A stretch of 64,000 nt of DNA from Opeltia flavorubescens. Its lineage: Eukaryota > Ascomycota > Lecanoromycetes > Teloschistales > Teloschistaceae. The position numbers were made by a program, and so were the translations under genes. The notes below the pieces were generated by a model that was given only the letters and a program-made list of their open reading frames with translations, searched no databases and was not told the origin of the DNA. Of this stretch, positions 1 through 11,633 are shown in pieces; position 1 is the stretch's first letter; every line of letters begins with the position of its first letter. Location: assembly GCA_000442125.1 (NCBI GenBank), contig KE546968.1:895932-959931 (forward strand), read 5' to 3'.

Positions 1-807
1 TATAAATAATTATTTTTAATATATTTTTCGGCTCGTTTATTTTAATAGGTAAAATATATTATAGGTTTTCTATACTAGTTTAAATATACTTAAATTTATT
101 TATTTATATATAAATTTTAGGTCGATTTAATTTATTTCTTAAAATTTATATTTTATTATAGAATTTATACGCTTTTTTTATTTTTATAAATATTATTAGA
201 TCTAGTATTATTAAAATAGCTAAAAATAATAGTTTATTTAAAAGCTGTATTTTTAATATATTAAAATTAAAATATTCTAGACGGAATTTTTATTATTTTA
301 ATATAAAATAAAATTTATTAATAATAAATAAGTTTAAGCTATTTATAAAATTTATATAGTTAAATATTATATTATTAAACCTTTTAAAGGTAATAATTTC
401 TAAATTAATAAAGATTATACTATAAATTAAATTTTTAAAAATACAAGTTTATTATAATTATTTACTATATATATAAATACCGCTCCGTATTTTTTTTAAA
501 ATATAATTAGAGTTATTTTTTTTATAAAATACTAATAAATTATTTTTAAATATTAATATTAATTTTAAATACTATTTTTTCTTTAATATAAATAATAATA
601 TAATTATAAGTACCGATTTTTTTTTTAATATAAAAAATAGTAGTATTTAATATAGTAGACTTTTTTTAAAATCTATTCTTATAATAATAATTAAATTATT
701 TTATAAAATCTATTTTAAAGTTTATAACTATAATTTTTTTAATTTAAAGCTAAAATACCGCTGGATTTTCCTAATTATTATATCTATTTTCTAGCTGGAT
801 ACTATAC
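1..807. other. AT-rich RIP-degraded DNA, no gene
   Basis: Almost pure A/T sequence with rare G/C and stops in all frames. The composition continues across the LTR element that starts at 808, so this is the older host sequence into which that element went. I see no recognisable coding trace. It is probably itself a relic of older repeats, which is inference from composition alone. Confidence 0.7.
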
Positions 808-1231
808 TATTACAAGCCTAGTAGGCAGCCGCTCGGTATAAAACCTATACGTCTAGGTAGTACTGGGAACGGTTATCTACAGCAACGATAGGACGATATC
901 TTAGTATTAGTATCGACGTAGCGACGGCAACAATAGAATAACGTTTTAGTATTAGTATTAATATAGTAATAATAATAATAAATCGATATTATAATAATAA
1001 TATCGATATAGCGATATAAAAGGATTTTATTAAATATATAAATTTCCTTTATAATACTTTTAAAGTATTATATTTAATTTATTAATTATTTCTACTTTTT
1101 AATTAAATTATAATATTAAAATAATTCTTTTTTATATAATTTAGTAATTAACGCCTATTATATTTTAAATTTATAGACTTTTAATAAAATTAACTTTTTA
1201 AAAATTAATTCTATTAAAGTAGGACTTAATA
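808..1231 (+). repeat. Left LTR (424 bp) of the chromovirus fossil
   Basis: It aligns end to end with 6495-6918 without gaps in my reading. Differences are essentially all transitions, as RIP gives. It is flanked on the left by the target duplication TATAC. Confidence 0.85.
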
Positions 1232-4200
1232 TTTTAAATATTCTTAAAATATTTATTTTAAATTAATATAATATTTTTATTCTAAATATTTTTATATTAA
1301 TTAGTAATTAATCCGGAATTAAAGTTAATAAACTTAATACTTTTAGTAAAAACCGATATAAACTAGATAATTAATTTATTTAGCTAAAAATATACTTTAT
1401 ATTTTATTTAATATAATATAATAAGAAAACTTTTTTTATTATTTTATATTTAAAGGGGAGAGCTTAATATTAAATAAAATTATTATTCGGTAAATATTTA
1501 AAAAAAGAAAAAAATTTTAAATATATATTTAATATATTTCTAATCTTTAAAATAATAATATATAAAATTTTTAGAATATTTAATAAATAATCTACCGCGG
1601 AATAATATATATAATATTTATAATAAATAATTTTAGTATTAGACTATACCGTAAAATTTTAAAAATATTTATTTATTATAAAATAGGACAATAACGCCTT
1701 TATTACTATATTTATATAGGGATTTAAAAATAATATAAAGGATAAATTTATAAAAAATAAACGAGTAATTAAAATATTTAATAATATTATAAAAATTACT
1801 ATTAACTTTAATAATAAGTTATATAAATAATAATTAGAGAAATATTTTAATAGGAATCGATTAAATAGTATAAAACGCTATTTAAATTAATTTTTAAAGG
1901 GAGGCTATTATAAAAATAATACTAGATCTATAAATAGCTACTATAGACCTATATCTATAAAATTAGGCTCTACTTAATAAAGTAAAAGAAGAAACTCTAG
2001 AGGAATAAAAAAAAGGAAAAAAACCGGGAGATAAACTTCTAAAACGTATTATAACTATAGTAAACTAGGCTATTTCGCGAGAGATTACTAAAAAAATAAG
2101 ATATTATTTTAATAATTTAACGCTATATTAAAAAAAAAACCTAAAAAATAAATAAAAATCGACGATAAAAATATTTATAAAGGAAATTTTAGTACTTTAA
2201 AAGCTATTTTAAATAATAACTATTTACTAGTAGAAAGTAAAAAATTACTAGAATAGGCTATTTAAAAAAATAGAATAAATTTTAATAGAATAAATATTAA
2301 AGAAGCTTATTAAATATTAATAAAAAAGGAAGACCTTTATAATATATACGCAGCCTAATTAAAAATTCCGTATTTCTATAAATTTAAAGAAAACTACTAA
2401 TAAAAATTTAAATAATATAAAAATAACTATTATAAATAAATAAATATATAATTATATTCTTAGAATAAATAATAGAAATAGAAAGTTATAGAAATTATAG
2501 ATTTATTTAATATATAAATTAGGATTAATATTAAAAAGAAAAAAATTATTCTAAAATTAATATTACGATATATAGACATTATATTATTAAAAGAATAATA
2601 TATCTATAATTAATTAAATTAGAAATTCTACTATAATAATTATTATAAAATTTATTATTTTTTAAAAAATAGATTAAATTTCTTTTTATAATAATTACAA
2701 AAGTATTATACGCGATTAAAAAAAAAATATAAATATATAACTTTTAATAAATATAATAAAAGATAGTATTAGTAAAATTAGCGAGGAACTTTTAATTAAG
2801 CGCTACCTTTAAAAAATAAATTAGAAAATAACTAAACTTTTTAATAAAAGGGGAATTAAAAAAATATAATATAATAATAGCCTTTAAATAATAATATTTA
2901 ACTAGCTATATATATACCTTTATTTATTTAGTAATAATAATAATAAAAGATAGACTATAAAAGGTTTAAATAATAATTAATTTAGGTATAACCGGAAATT
3001 ATATATTAGAATCTTTAGTAAAAAAAAAAGGGTTATTTTATATTAAAAAGAAAACTCTATATTTATATACGGCGATAGACGGCGGATTATTATTAGAAAT
3101 AATAGAAGAAATATTACTATTAAAAATAATTATTAATCGGTATTAAAAGGAACTCTAATTTAATATTATATCTATAGCTAATTATAATATAATATTAAGA
3201 AGTTTTGAATTAAAAAATTATAATTTAAAAATTAATTAAAAGAAAAAAATATTTAAATTTAAGCGATATTTCTATATAAAAAATACTTAACCTATACTTT
3301 AATAGTATTTAAAAATAAATAAAAAGTTAAATATAAAACGCGAACTTATAATTTTAAATAAAAATAATTAAAAGATATCTAGTTTATTAAATACTAGTAA
3401 AGGTTAATTAAATTAAAAAAATAAAATAAAAAAAAAAATTTATAAATCTTTTAAAAATTTTAAACTATCTATAAAAAATTTATTAAAAAAAATTTCGGGT
3501 ATATATAAAAAATAGAAGTATTTATTTTAAAAAAAAATAATTATAAAAATACTATTTAATTATTAAATATAGGATTATAAAATTAAATTTAAATTAAATA
3601 AATAGCTTATATTTAGATTTATTTACGCGTTTTTAAAAAAAAAACTATTAATATTCTAATAATATTTAGACGAAAATAAAAAAAAGAAATTTATTAGAAA
3701 ATTTTAATTATCGGTAGAATATCTAATCCTTTTTATATTAAAAAAGAATAGATCGCTCCGTTTATATATTAACTATAGGAAGTTAAATAAAATTATAGTA
3801 AAAAACCGGTATTTATTATCTAATATCTCTAAGTTTTAAAATCGATTTATAAAAGTATAATATTATATAAAACTTAATTTATAAAAAGTCTATAATCTAA
3901 TATAAATAAGAGTAAAAGAAAAATAGAAAATAGCTTTTAAAATTTAATATAAATATTATAAATATACGATTATATTATTCGGGTTAATAAACGCCTCGGT
4001 AATATATTAAAAAATAATTAATAATATATTTAAAAAATACTTTAACTATTTTATTATTACTTATTTTAATAATATTCTAGTTTATTTTAAAATATTTAAA
4101 AAATACTAATAATATATTAATCTAGTTTTCGACTATTTTAAAAATAAAAATCTATAATTTAAGCTAGAAAAGTATAAATTCTATAAAAAAAAAGTAGATT

Positions 4201-6494
4201 TTTTAGAATTTATTATTAAAAGGAATAGAATTAGGATAAATTTAATTAAATTAGAAGTAGTTAAATAGTAGAAGAAACCGTAAAATATTTAAAAAATCTA
4301 GAATTTTCTTAGCTTTATAAATTATAATAGGAAATTTATCGAAAAATACTTTTATATTATAATATTATTTATTAAATTAATTAAAATATTAAATAAGTAG
4401 TATTAAAGGAAGAAAAAATAATATATTTTTAATAAATTTAAGGAAGTATACCTATAGGATCTAGTATATAAAATATTCGATCTAAAAAAACTATCTAGAA
4501 TCGAAATAGACGTATTAAATCTAGTTATCGATATATATTTTATATAAAAATATAACGGTAAATAATACCCAGTAGTATATATATTAAGAAAATTATCGCC
4601 CGCGGAATAACCGTTAAATAAATACAACGCTAAGGATATTAAAAGATAATAAGGAATAGTTTTTAATAAAAAAGAAAAAATTTAATATACTAGAAAATAA
4701 AATCGATAAATATATTAAAGAATACTATAATAGGCTATTATAAGAATATCTAGGTATAGTAAAAACGATATAATTTTTATAATAAAACTATTAGTTTTTT
4801 AATATAAAATAACGTATCGAAATATATATTAAAAAATATTTTAATTATTAATAAAATAAATATATTATTTATATTTATTATAGTAAAATCTAGTACTAGA
4901 AACTACTGGATTTATTATAAAAAAAAATTACTATAAATTTTATTATTAAATTATTAAAATTAAAAAATTCGATTATAAAAAAAGAATATAATATTATACT
5001 CGTTATTATAAATAGATTAATAAAATACTTTTATTTAATATTATTTAAAAAGATATATACTATAAAATAACTAGGATTTATTATTATAAATAAATTTATT
5101 CGATATTATAAAATATTAATAATAATTATAAATAATAAAAATAAATTATTTACTTCGAATTATTAAAAAATATTAATTCCTTTATTAGATACTAAATTAA
5201 AAATATTAATAATATTTTATTTAATAATAAATAGATAAATAAAGTATATAAATTAAATATTAGAATAATACCTATAATATTATATTAATAATATATAAAA
5301 TAATTAAATATTATTATTATTAATAGTATAATTTATATTAAATATAAAAAAATTAAATATAATAAAAAAAACTTCCTTTTTTATAAATTTTTTTAAAGAT
5401 TTAAATTTATTTAAAATAAAACTACTTTATTAATTAACTAAATTAGTTATAAAATAAATAAAAATATTAAAAAAAATCTACGATAATATTATAAATATAT
5501 AAAAATTATTAAATATATATTAAAATAAAAAAAAAAAAATAGTATCTCTATTAAAAAAGGGGGATAAAATATACTTTTTTATAAAAAACCTAAAAATTAG
5601 AATACTAAATAAAAAATTAGACTATATAAAGGTCGGATTATTTTTTATTAAAAAAATTAAAAAATTATAGAATTACTACTTTAATTTATTAAAAGATATT
5701 AAAATATATTTAATATTTTATATATTATTATTAGAACTAGCTAACTTTTAAATATTAATTTAAAAAATATTTAATTTTAAAATCTAAAAAGAAGATACGT
5801 TTATTATTAAAAAAATACTAGAGAAATAAAGTTAGTAATATTTTATTAAATAGAAAAAATACTTTATATTAAAAAATATATAAAAATCTAGAGAATACTT
5901 TATAAACTACTTAAAGATATTATAGTAGTTTTATTAATAGGTAAAACCTAATCTAATTAAGAAAAGGTTCTAGAAAAAAAGGATTTAAAAGAGAAGAACT
6001 CGTTTATTATAAAAATAAATACTATAACTTATATTATTTTAAAAGTTTTTTTAAATTTTTTTAAATATTTAAATTTTTTTATATTATTTAAATTTTAATT
6101 AAATATTTTTTATTTTTAATTTTTTAAAAAATACTTTTATTATTAAAAATATTTTAGCTTTATTTATTTTAAACGAGCTAATTTATTTATAATCTCCTAA
6201 ATTAATTTAATTTTTATTTTTTTATATTTTAATTTTTTTAAAACTTTATTAATATTTAAAAAATTAACTATTAGTTTTATTAAATTATATTTCTTTTTTA
6301 AATAAATATATTCCGTGTAGCTTTTTAATAATAAAAATAAATAATATTTCTTTTATAAATAAGTATAACGGATATAAAATATTATTATAATAATATTATA
6401 AGAATAAATATATTAATATAATTTAAAGCGAAGGTTATTTTTATAAAAAAATATAATAAAAATTTAGGATAAATTTTAAAAAAAAAAAAGATAG

Positions 6495-6918
6495 TATTAT
6501 AAATCTAATAAGTAGTCGCTCGGTATAAAATCTATATATTTAGATAATACTAGAAACGGTTATCTATAGTAATAATAAGATAATATTTTAATATTAGTAT
6601 TAATATAGCGATAGTAATAATAAAATAATATTTTAGTATTAGTATTAATATAATAATAATAATAATAAATCGATATTATAGTAATAATATCGACGCGGCG
6701 ATATAAAAGGATTTTATTAAATATATAAATCTTTTTTACGATATTTTTAAAGTATTATATTTAATTTATTAGTTATTTCTATTTTTTAATTAAACTATAA
6801 TATTAGAACGATTCCTTTTTATACAACTTAGTAATTAACGCCCGTTATATTTTAAGTTTATAGATTTCTAATAAAACCAACCTTTTAAAGATTAATCCCA
6901 CCGGAGTAGGATTTAATA
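6495..6918 (+). repeat. Right LTR (424 bp) of the chromovirus fossil
   Basis: Same length as the left LTR. It is preceded by a purine-rich tract and followed directly by TATAC at 6919-6923, matching the copy at 803-807. Confidence 0.85.
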
Positions 6919-7600
6919 TATACTAGTATTCTTTTATTTATTTATTATTAGTATCTATCGATAGATAATTTAGTTTATACGCTAAAATATATTTAAAAAT
7001 ATAATTTTAACTCGGTTTTTAATTTAAACCGTTAGTTAATTATTTATTATATATTTAATATCGGTTTTTAATAATTTTAATTAGATTTTTATTTTATTAT
7101 TATTTATTTTTTTAGAATTTTTATTCCGTTTAGCTTAAAGTTATATTATATTTTTTAAATATTTTTATTTTTTTTTTACTCTTATTAAATTTTATTAATA
7201 ATTAAATCTCGCGTTAAAAATAGTTATATAGTAGTTTAATAAGTTTTAATAATATATATATAATAAAAGGTTTAAAGGTAGTATTAAATAATTATTTTTT
7301 TTTATATTAAATATTTAGAATTTTTTATATTTTTTATCTCGTATAAATATTATATCGCTAAATTTATTAAATATTTAGTGGTAGATAAAAATTTAGATTT
7401 ATAATAAGGTTTTTAAAATAACTTCTACTTATAAAATATAATATACTTTTATTAATCCTAATATTAATTTAATCGAAATTTATAGAGTTAAATTTAGATT
7501 TATAAATAACGAAATTTTTTTACATTAACCCTAAATCTAATTTAAAGAGGATCTAGCTTAAAAGCTAAAAAGATAGTATCCGCGGCTTTACCTCTTTTAG
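6919..7600. other. AT-rich RIP-degraded DNA, no gene
   Basis: Continuation of the older AT-rich sequence right of the LTR element. No coding trace could be named. Composition returns to normal over about 7550-7620, a sharp boundary between RIP-affected and ordinary DNA. Confidence 0.65.
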
Positions 7601-8084
7601 CCTAGGGATCTGTTAGCGCCGAAGTAAATTTCTTGGCTGAGCAGGGTCTGAGAACTGAGGCAACTACTGGGCAGAGAAATGCCCGTGATGTCGGCATGCA
7701 CTGATATTTTTGCTTATACCTGCTACAACTGGCTAGTGATTATCTGTGAGAATCACAATACATCTGGGTTACTGCTTCTAAAAATGGACGTAAGTCTTTC
7801 AGCTTTCTTCCATGAGCATGACGATCAAGGTTGCTTGTCGATTCTACATTCGTAGAGGAAGGGAAATGGCCCTGCGAGGCTGCAGGGGGTGAATACATGA
7901 CCGTTCCTACATATTTTCTTCCTCTGCAATTTTTCTTCTTCTTTCGCGTGTCATTGGATGTTTGTCGTCTCCTGTAGAGCAACATCGTTCCTCAAAGCGT
8001 TCGCAAAATTGTACGAATTGACCATCTACTTTGCCTCGAATCCATTCCTACTATCACTCAATACGTCGAGTTCCTGAGAGAACA
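7601..8084. other. Intergenic, upstream region of the acidic-tail gene
   Basis: Ordinary base composition. A short open frame on the minus strand (7740-7985) has no support beyond length. The last 100 bases before 8085 presumably hold the promoter and 5' leader. I see no specific site worth naming. Confidence 0.5.
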
Positions 8085-9781
8085 ATGGCGGCTGCTGCTG
8101 GTGTTGTTATGAGAGGTGAGTCTAATGTCACACCTGGACAACTCTTGCTAATCCAAATTCAGCTGTTGCCGGGCGCGCCGGAGCTAGCCAGGTAGCTGGT
8201 CAAGCTCTTGGAGGAGGTGGGGGAAGTCAAGATCCCGTCCAAAGGGTGGTTGACGTGGCCGAAGCTGCTGGACAAATCATGGATGTGTTTCGTGACCAAG
8301 CTGCAAAAGCCAAAGAAGCAGCCAGACAAGAAAACAACGAATTTAACATCCGCAAAAACTTTCTTGACAACTCTGTCAATGCCATCAAAGAGGAGACTCT
8401 AGGGCAATACAATATCGTCATTTGCACAGATCAGGAACACGATGATTTTCAGAACCTGACAGGCCAAATTTTGCCTATGGATCTCATCGATGTCGAAGTT
8501 TCTCAAGGGAAGTTCGTCAACTTTCAAGTCTACGTGTTCGAGACTGGGAAGTACCTTCGACATGGCAAATGGGAACGAGATTACTGGTGGTGGTATGGAA
8601 GCAACAAACAATGGACGGACCCTTTCGCTATGCATGTCCACTTTGAAGTTGCCCAGCCGAAGCTAAATGCAGATGAAATAAAACGAAAACTGGACCAGGA
8701 AGCCGCAGACGCCAAAGTTGCAGCCGATGCTGCGGCGGCAACCAAAGCTGCTGAGGAAAAAGCAGCTAAAGACTCGGCTGAAGCGATCGCGAAAGAAGCT
8801 AAAGAAAAGGAAAAGGAGGCCGAGGAAAAAAAGGAGAGCGGCGCCGAAGAAGATGCCGAAGATGACGCCGAGGATAGTGGTACAGCAGAAGATGAACAGG
8901 GAGATGACGGAGAGGACAATGATAAATCCGAAGATTCGAAAAAAGATAGGGAGAACGAGGAAGGCCGCAAGGGGAGCCAGGAAGGGGACAAAGAAAACAA
9001 GGTAGAAAACGAAGGAGACGCAAAATCTAAAGGTAGCTCGAAAACGAAGAATAAACTAAAAGTTAAGAAGGCTGAAAAGGGTTGGAAGAACAAGGAAGAC
9101 GATTATAAGCAAATTGAAGATGAAAAGGTCCAAGGAAGCGACGAAGAATCTAAGCAAAAGAAGTCTTCGGCCAAAAGGTCGAATAAAAAATCGGAAATCG
9201 ACGAGGAGCAGAATGATGATGACGGAAACAGTATTGACAAAGCTGATGACGAAGACGTCGATACAAAGACTAAGGAGAAAGCTAGAGATAAAAGCGATAC
9301 GAATGAAGATAACGAAGAGAAAGCCTCTAAGAACGAGAGCAAAAAGGGAGAAAAGGGGAAGAAGTCTACGAAAAAGATCATAAAGGGAGAAGATGACGAT
9401 GAAGTGGATAGTGAGGAAGATGGAGAAGGTGCTCAAGACGAAGACGACGAAGACGACGAAGAAATAGAAGACGAGGATGATAAGGAGGAAGAAGACGACG
9501 ACGAACAGGACGATGCAGAGGATACTCAAGAGGACGACGTGGAAGACGATGAAGAAGACGATGCAGAAGATGATACAGAGGATGATGTAGACGACAATAC
9601 AGAGGACAATACAGAGGACGACGCAGAAGATGACGAAGGAGGCGACGTAGATAACGAAGAAGATGATGCAGAGGACGATGAAGACGAGGTAGAGGAAGAA
9701 GCAGACGAAGAAGAAGACGATGAAGAAGAAGATGACGATGAAAATATGGGGAAGACAACTAAGAAGCGATCAGAGTCGTAG
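8085..9781 (+). CDS. Conserved-looking N-terminal domain with a long acidic/charged tail; function unknown
   Basis: Two exons, 8085-8115 and 8163-9781, with a 47-nt intron (GTGAG...CAG), giving 549 residues. The ATG at 8085 is chosen because the frame upstream of 8246 stays open to the splice site and reads MAAAAGVVMRA. Residues about 90-175 form a compact domain with the aromatic run DYWWWYGSNKQW; its alternating pattern suggests a beta-rich fold like fungal stress-induced proteins of unknown role, which is a weak impression. Residues about 180-230 are Ala/Lys/Glu-rich and helical. From about 230 to the end the chain is almost entirely D, E, K, S and N, finishing in imperfect repeats of the type DDAEDDxED. 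No signal peptide or membrane segment is visible. Such tails occur in nuclear or chaperone-like proteins, but I do not assign a function. Confidence 0.75.
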
Positions 9782-10445
9782 CTCGAAGTTCCAAGCCCAA
9801 AACAATCGAGGACGAGACTGGTAACAACTCCTTAGATGAAGTATCTTGAATATTATAGGGGTCCACTCTGTTGGTGTTAGGTGTTTAGCGAACGATCTGG
9901 GACAATTGAATTTTATCAATGTATTAGCATTATTGACTGTATCTGTTTTCTCTGCTTTCGTCGGATTTGAATGGTTTGAGTTAGCGATCAGCAATGGTAA
10001 TATAAGTTTGATGAGTTTTGCTCTATGGTGTTGTACGAAGTATCACTGCAATGGGAGGAGGACAGTCCTTGGTTATATATAGGACAGCGAAATCTTTGAC
10101 TAATTTGCTATTGGGTTCTCAAGTAGTGAGCACACTCCGGGGTACATTTCGGAAGTCGATGGTCAGACAGTCACATTCAACAAACTGAGTTACATGCGAC
10201 TGTCGAGGGATACTGGACTGTAAGTACTCTGATTCGAATACTTTAAGGGTGTGTCGTTAATAGCAATTCAATGTCTTGATCTAAGCTTCGAGATTTGGTT
10301 GAATATCACAGGCTTTTGCAACCGCATAAAGCTCCTGATATCCATTTCCCACGTCTCTGAACGCTGACAGCACTACCACTGACTGGGTTATTCCAGGTAA
10401 ACACCCTACAAGTCTCCAAATCGAACCACAAAACCACGAAAACCC
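9782..10445. other. Intergenic between convergent genes
   Basis: This 660-bp stretch lies between the 3' ends of two converging genes and will hold both terminators and polyadenylation sites. The short open frames here (for example 9846-10082) have no protein-like features. Nothing else was seen. Confidence 0.5.
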
Positions 10446-11192
10446 TCACAATGCATCCAAAACCGCCATTGCACCCTCTCCCAACCCCTGCGTCAGTCCA
10501 ATCTTCGAATTAGCCCGATCCGTCTTCCGATGCAGAACAAAATAGCAGACAGCAAACAGTAGCTTGGTCCCCGTCTCCACAAGGGACAGTATCCACGATA
10601 CTCCCTGGACGGTGCACAAATCGTGGAAAGCGACATCTGCATGACCGTCCCCTTGCAGCTTTTGGGCAACTTCACTGCAACTCCATCCCCAGAGATCGTC
10701 CAGTGCTTTCTCGGTCCTGTACAGTATGCTGACGACGATCCAGGCTATGATCTGCATGCCGTAGTTGACGGCAACCCATTTCCAACGCGCGACGAAGCGC
10801 TGCGGGTACAGACATTGCACTATCAGTGGCGCGATGCTTACGCTCAGCGTGAGCGCCGCCGACACGAGGAGGAGGATCGTAGGCCAGATCTTGGGGTCTT
10901 GAGGCCAGATGTTCCGGGCCAAGGCGATGTCATGGCGTGAGCGGACAAAGGTGATGAGGATGACGAGCATGAAGGCGAACATTATTCCGTTGAGTATCGA
11001 CGACAGTATGCGAGAGCCTAGGTTGAGAGCGCGGATGAAATACTGTAGGCGGGAGACAAGACGGCGGAGGCGGGCTTTTCTCCCCTCTTCTACAGAAGAC
11101 TGCTCTGGAATTGACTCTGAGGGCAAGTCTGTGTAGGCCGGCGAAGTGCGAAAGCGTGATGTGAATGATTTCATTGTAAAAGAAGGGGCCAT
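10446..11192 (-). CDS. Four-helix membrane protein (MARVEL-like topology), uncharacterised
   Basis: Single exon, 248 residues. A hydrophilic N-terminus (1-60) is followed by four hydrophobic segments at about 62-83, 103-126, 139-158 and 200-220, with a loop of about 40 residues before the last one containing two cysteines (SCSEVAQ and DLCTVQG). A short Lys/Arg-rich C-terminal tail ends ...GAMAVLDAL. Four helices with this spacing match the many small fungal MARVEL-like membrane proteins, but there is no diagnostic motif, so the family call is by topology only. The first ATG is used; a second at residue 7 is equally possible. It converges with the acidic-tail gene to its left, and the big AT-rich LTR element begins 0.3 kb upstream of its start. 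Confidence 0.75.
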   Translation of the reverse strand: MAPSFTMKSFTSRFRTSPAYTDLPSESIPEQSSVEEGRKARLRRLVSRLQYFIRALNLGSRILSSILNGIMFAFMLVILITFVRSRHDIALARNIWPQDPKIWPTILLLVSAALTLSVSIAPLIVQCLYPQRFVARWKWVAVNYGMQIIAWIVVSILYRTEKALDDLWGWSCSEVAQKLQGDGHADVAFHDLCTVQGVSWILSLVETGTKLLFAVCYFVLHRKTDRANSKIGLTQGLGEGAMAVLDAL

Positions 11193-11505
11193 ATCAAAAA
11201 ATCAATAGCAATTTGGTGAGGAAGTATGTTGGGGGGCACAAGGGCAGACAAAGTATCTGGGCTCGCATCATATAAGATGGCATGACGTGCTTTCGAAAGA
11301 GTGATATACATTCCGAAAATAGAATTCTACAAAAATTGCAGAGGTGAGAAATGATTAAGGAGCTGAATGCTCAAAACATGGTATGTAATTTGTGAAAGAT
11401 ATTACACACTAGCGTTGAGCTGACGTATTATATAGCCACGTGACGGCCTGTGGAGAAGCTTACCTCGTGTCATGGAAGTCTTACAGAATTCGGTGTAGCG
11501 ATGGA
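11193..11505. other. Intergenic, promoter side of the membrane protein gene
   Basis: Ordinary composition, 313 bp between the start of the membrane-protein gene and the target duplication ACAG (11506-11509) of the LTR element. No gene is visible. Confidence 0.5.
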
Positions 11506-11509
11506 ACAG

Positions 11510-11633
11510 TAATAGCTCGAATGCGATGTGGTACAGAAACCAGTGTTATTCGTGTATGTAAGAAGCTAAGAGCTAATTTACCGATGGTGGCTATTTGTAT
11601 TAAAACGCACTAAGTCCGCCGCACCTGCCTATA
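11510..11633 (-). repeat. Left 124-bp LTR (3' LTR of the minus-strand element)
   Basis: It matches 22307-22430 at all but five positions, all transitions. Unlike the interior it has ordinary base composition. A polypurine tract lies directly to its right on the minus strand. Confidence 0.75.

Larger units (their letters stand above)
808..6918 (+). mobile_element. Decayed Ty3/Gypsy LTR retrotransposon (chromovirus type), full length
   Basis: The ends are defined by two 424-bp long terminal repeats (808-1231 and 6495-6918) and a 5-bp target duplication TATAC at 803-807 and 6919-6923. A purine-rich tract sits just before the right LTR (about 6478-6494). Inside, in order on the plus strand, are traces of a gag zinc knuckle (about 2.04-2.09 kb), reverse transcriptase palm (about 3.7-4.3 kb), RNase H (about 4.5-4.9 kb), integrase core (about 5.05-5.35 kb) and a chromodomain-like stretch (about 5.82-5.95 kb). 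That order is Ty3/Gypsy, and the chromodomain points to the chromovirus branch. The element is whole in extent but broken throughout by a great many RIP-type changes. It is a fossil. Age cannot be read from LTR divergence because RIP inflates it. Confidence 0.85.

Noticed and set aside
4403-4627. Minus-strand open frame inside the chromovirus fossil
   Set aside because: AT-rich chance frame antisense to the RNase H trace; composition alone explains it.
7523-7535. AACCCTAAA, a telomere-repeat-like octamer
   Set aside because: Only one unit, in AT-rich DNA; no array and not at a chromosome end.
8581-9529. Long minus-strand frames antisense to the acidic-tail gene
   Set aside because: Shadows of the GAN/GAA repeats read in reverse, giving only Leu, Ser, Phe, Val runs.
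10623-11136. Plus-strand frames over the four-helix membrane protein gene
   Set aside because: No protein-like pattern; the minus-strand frame has clear membrane segments.
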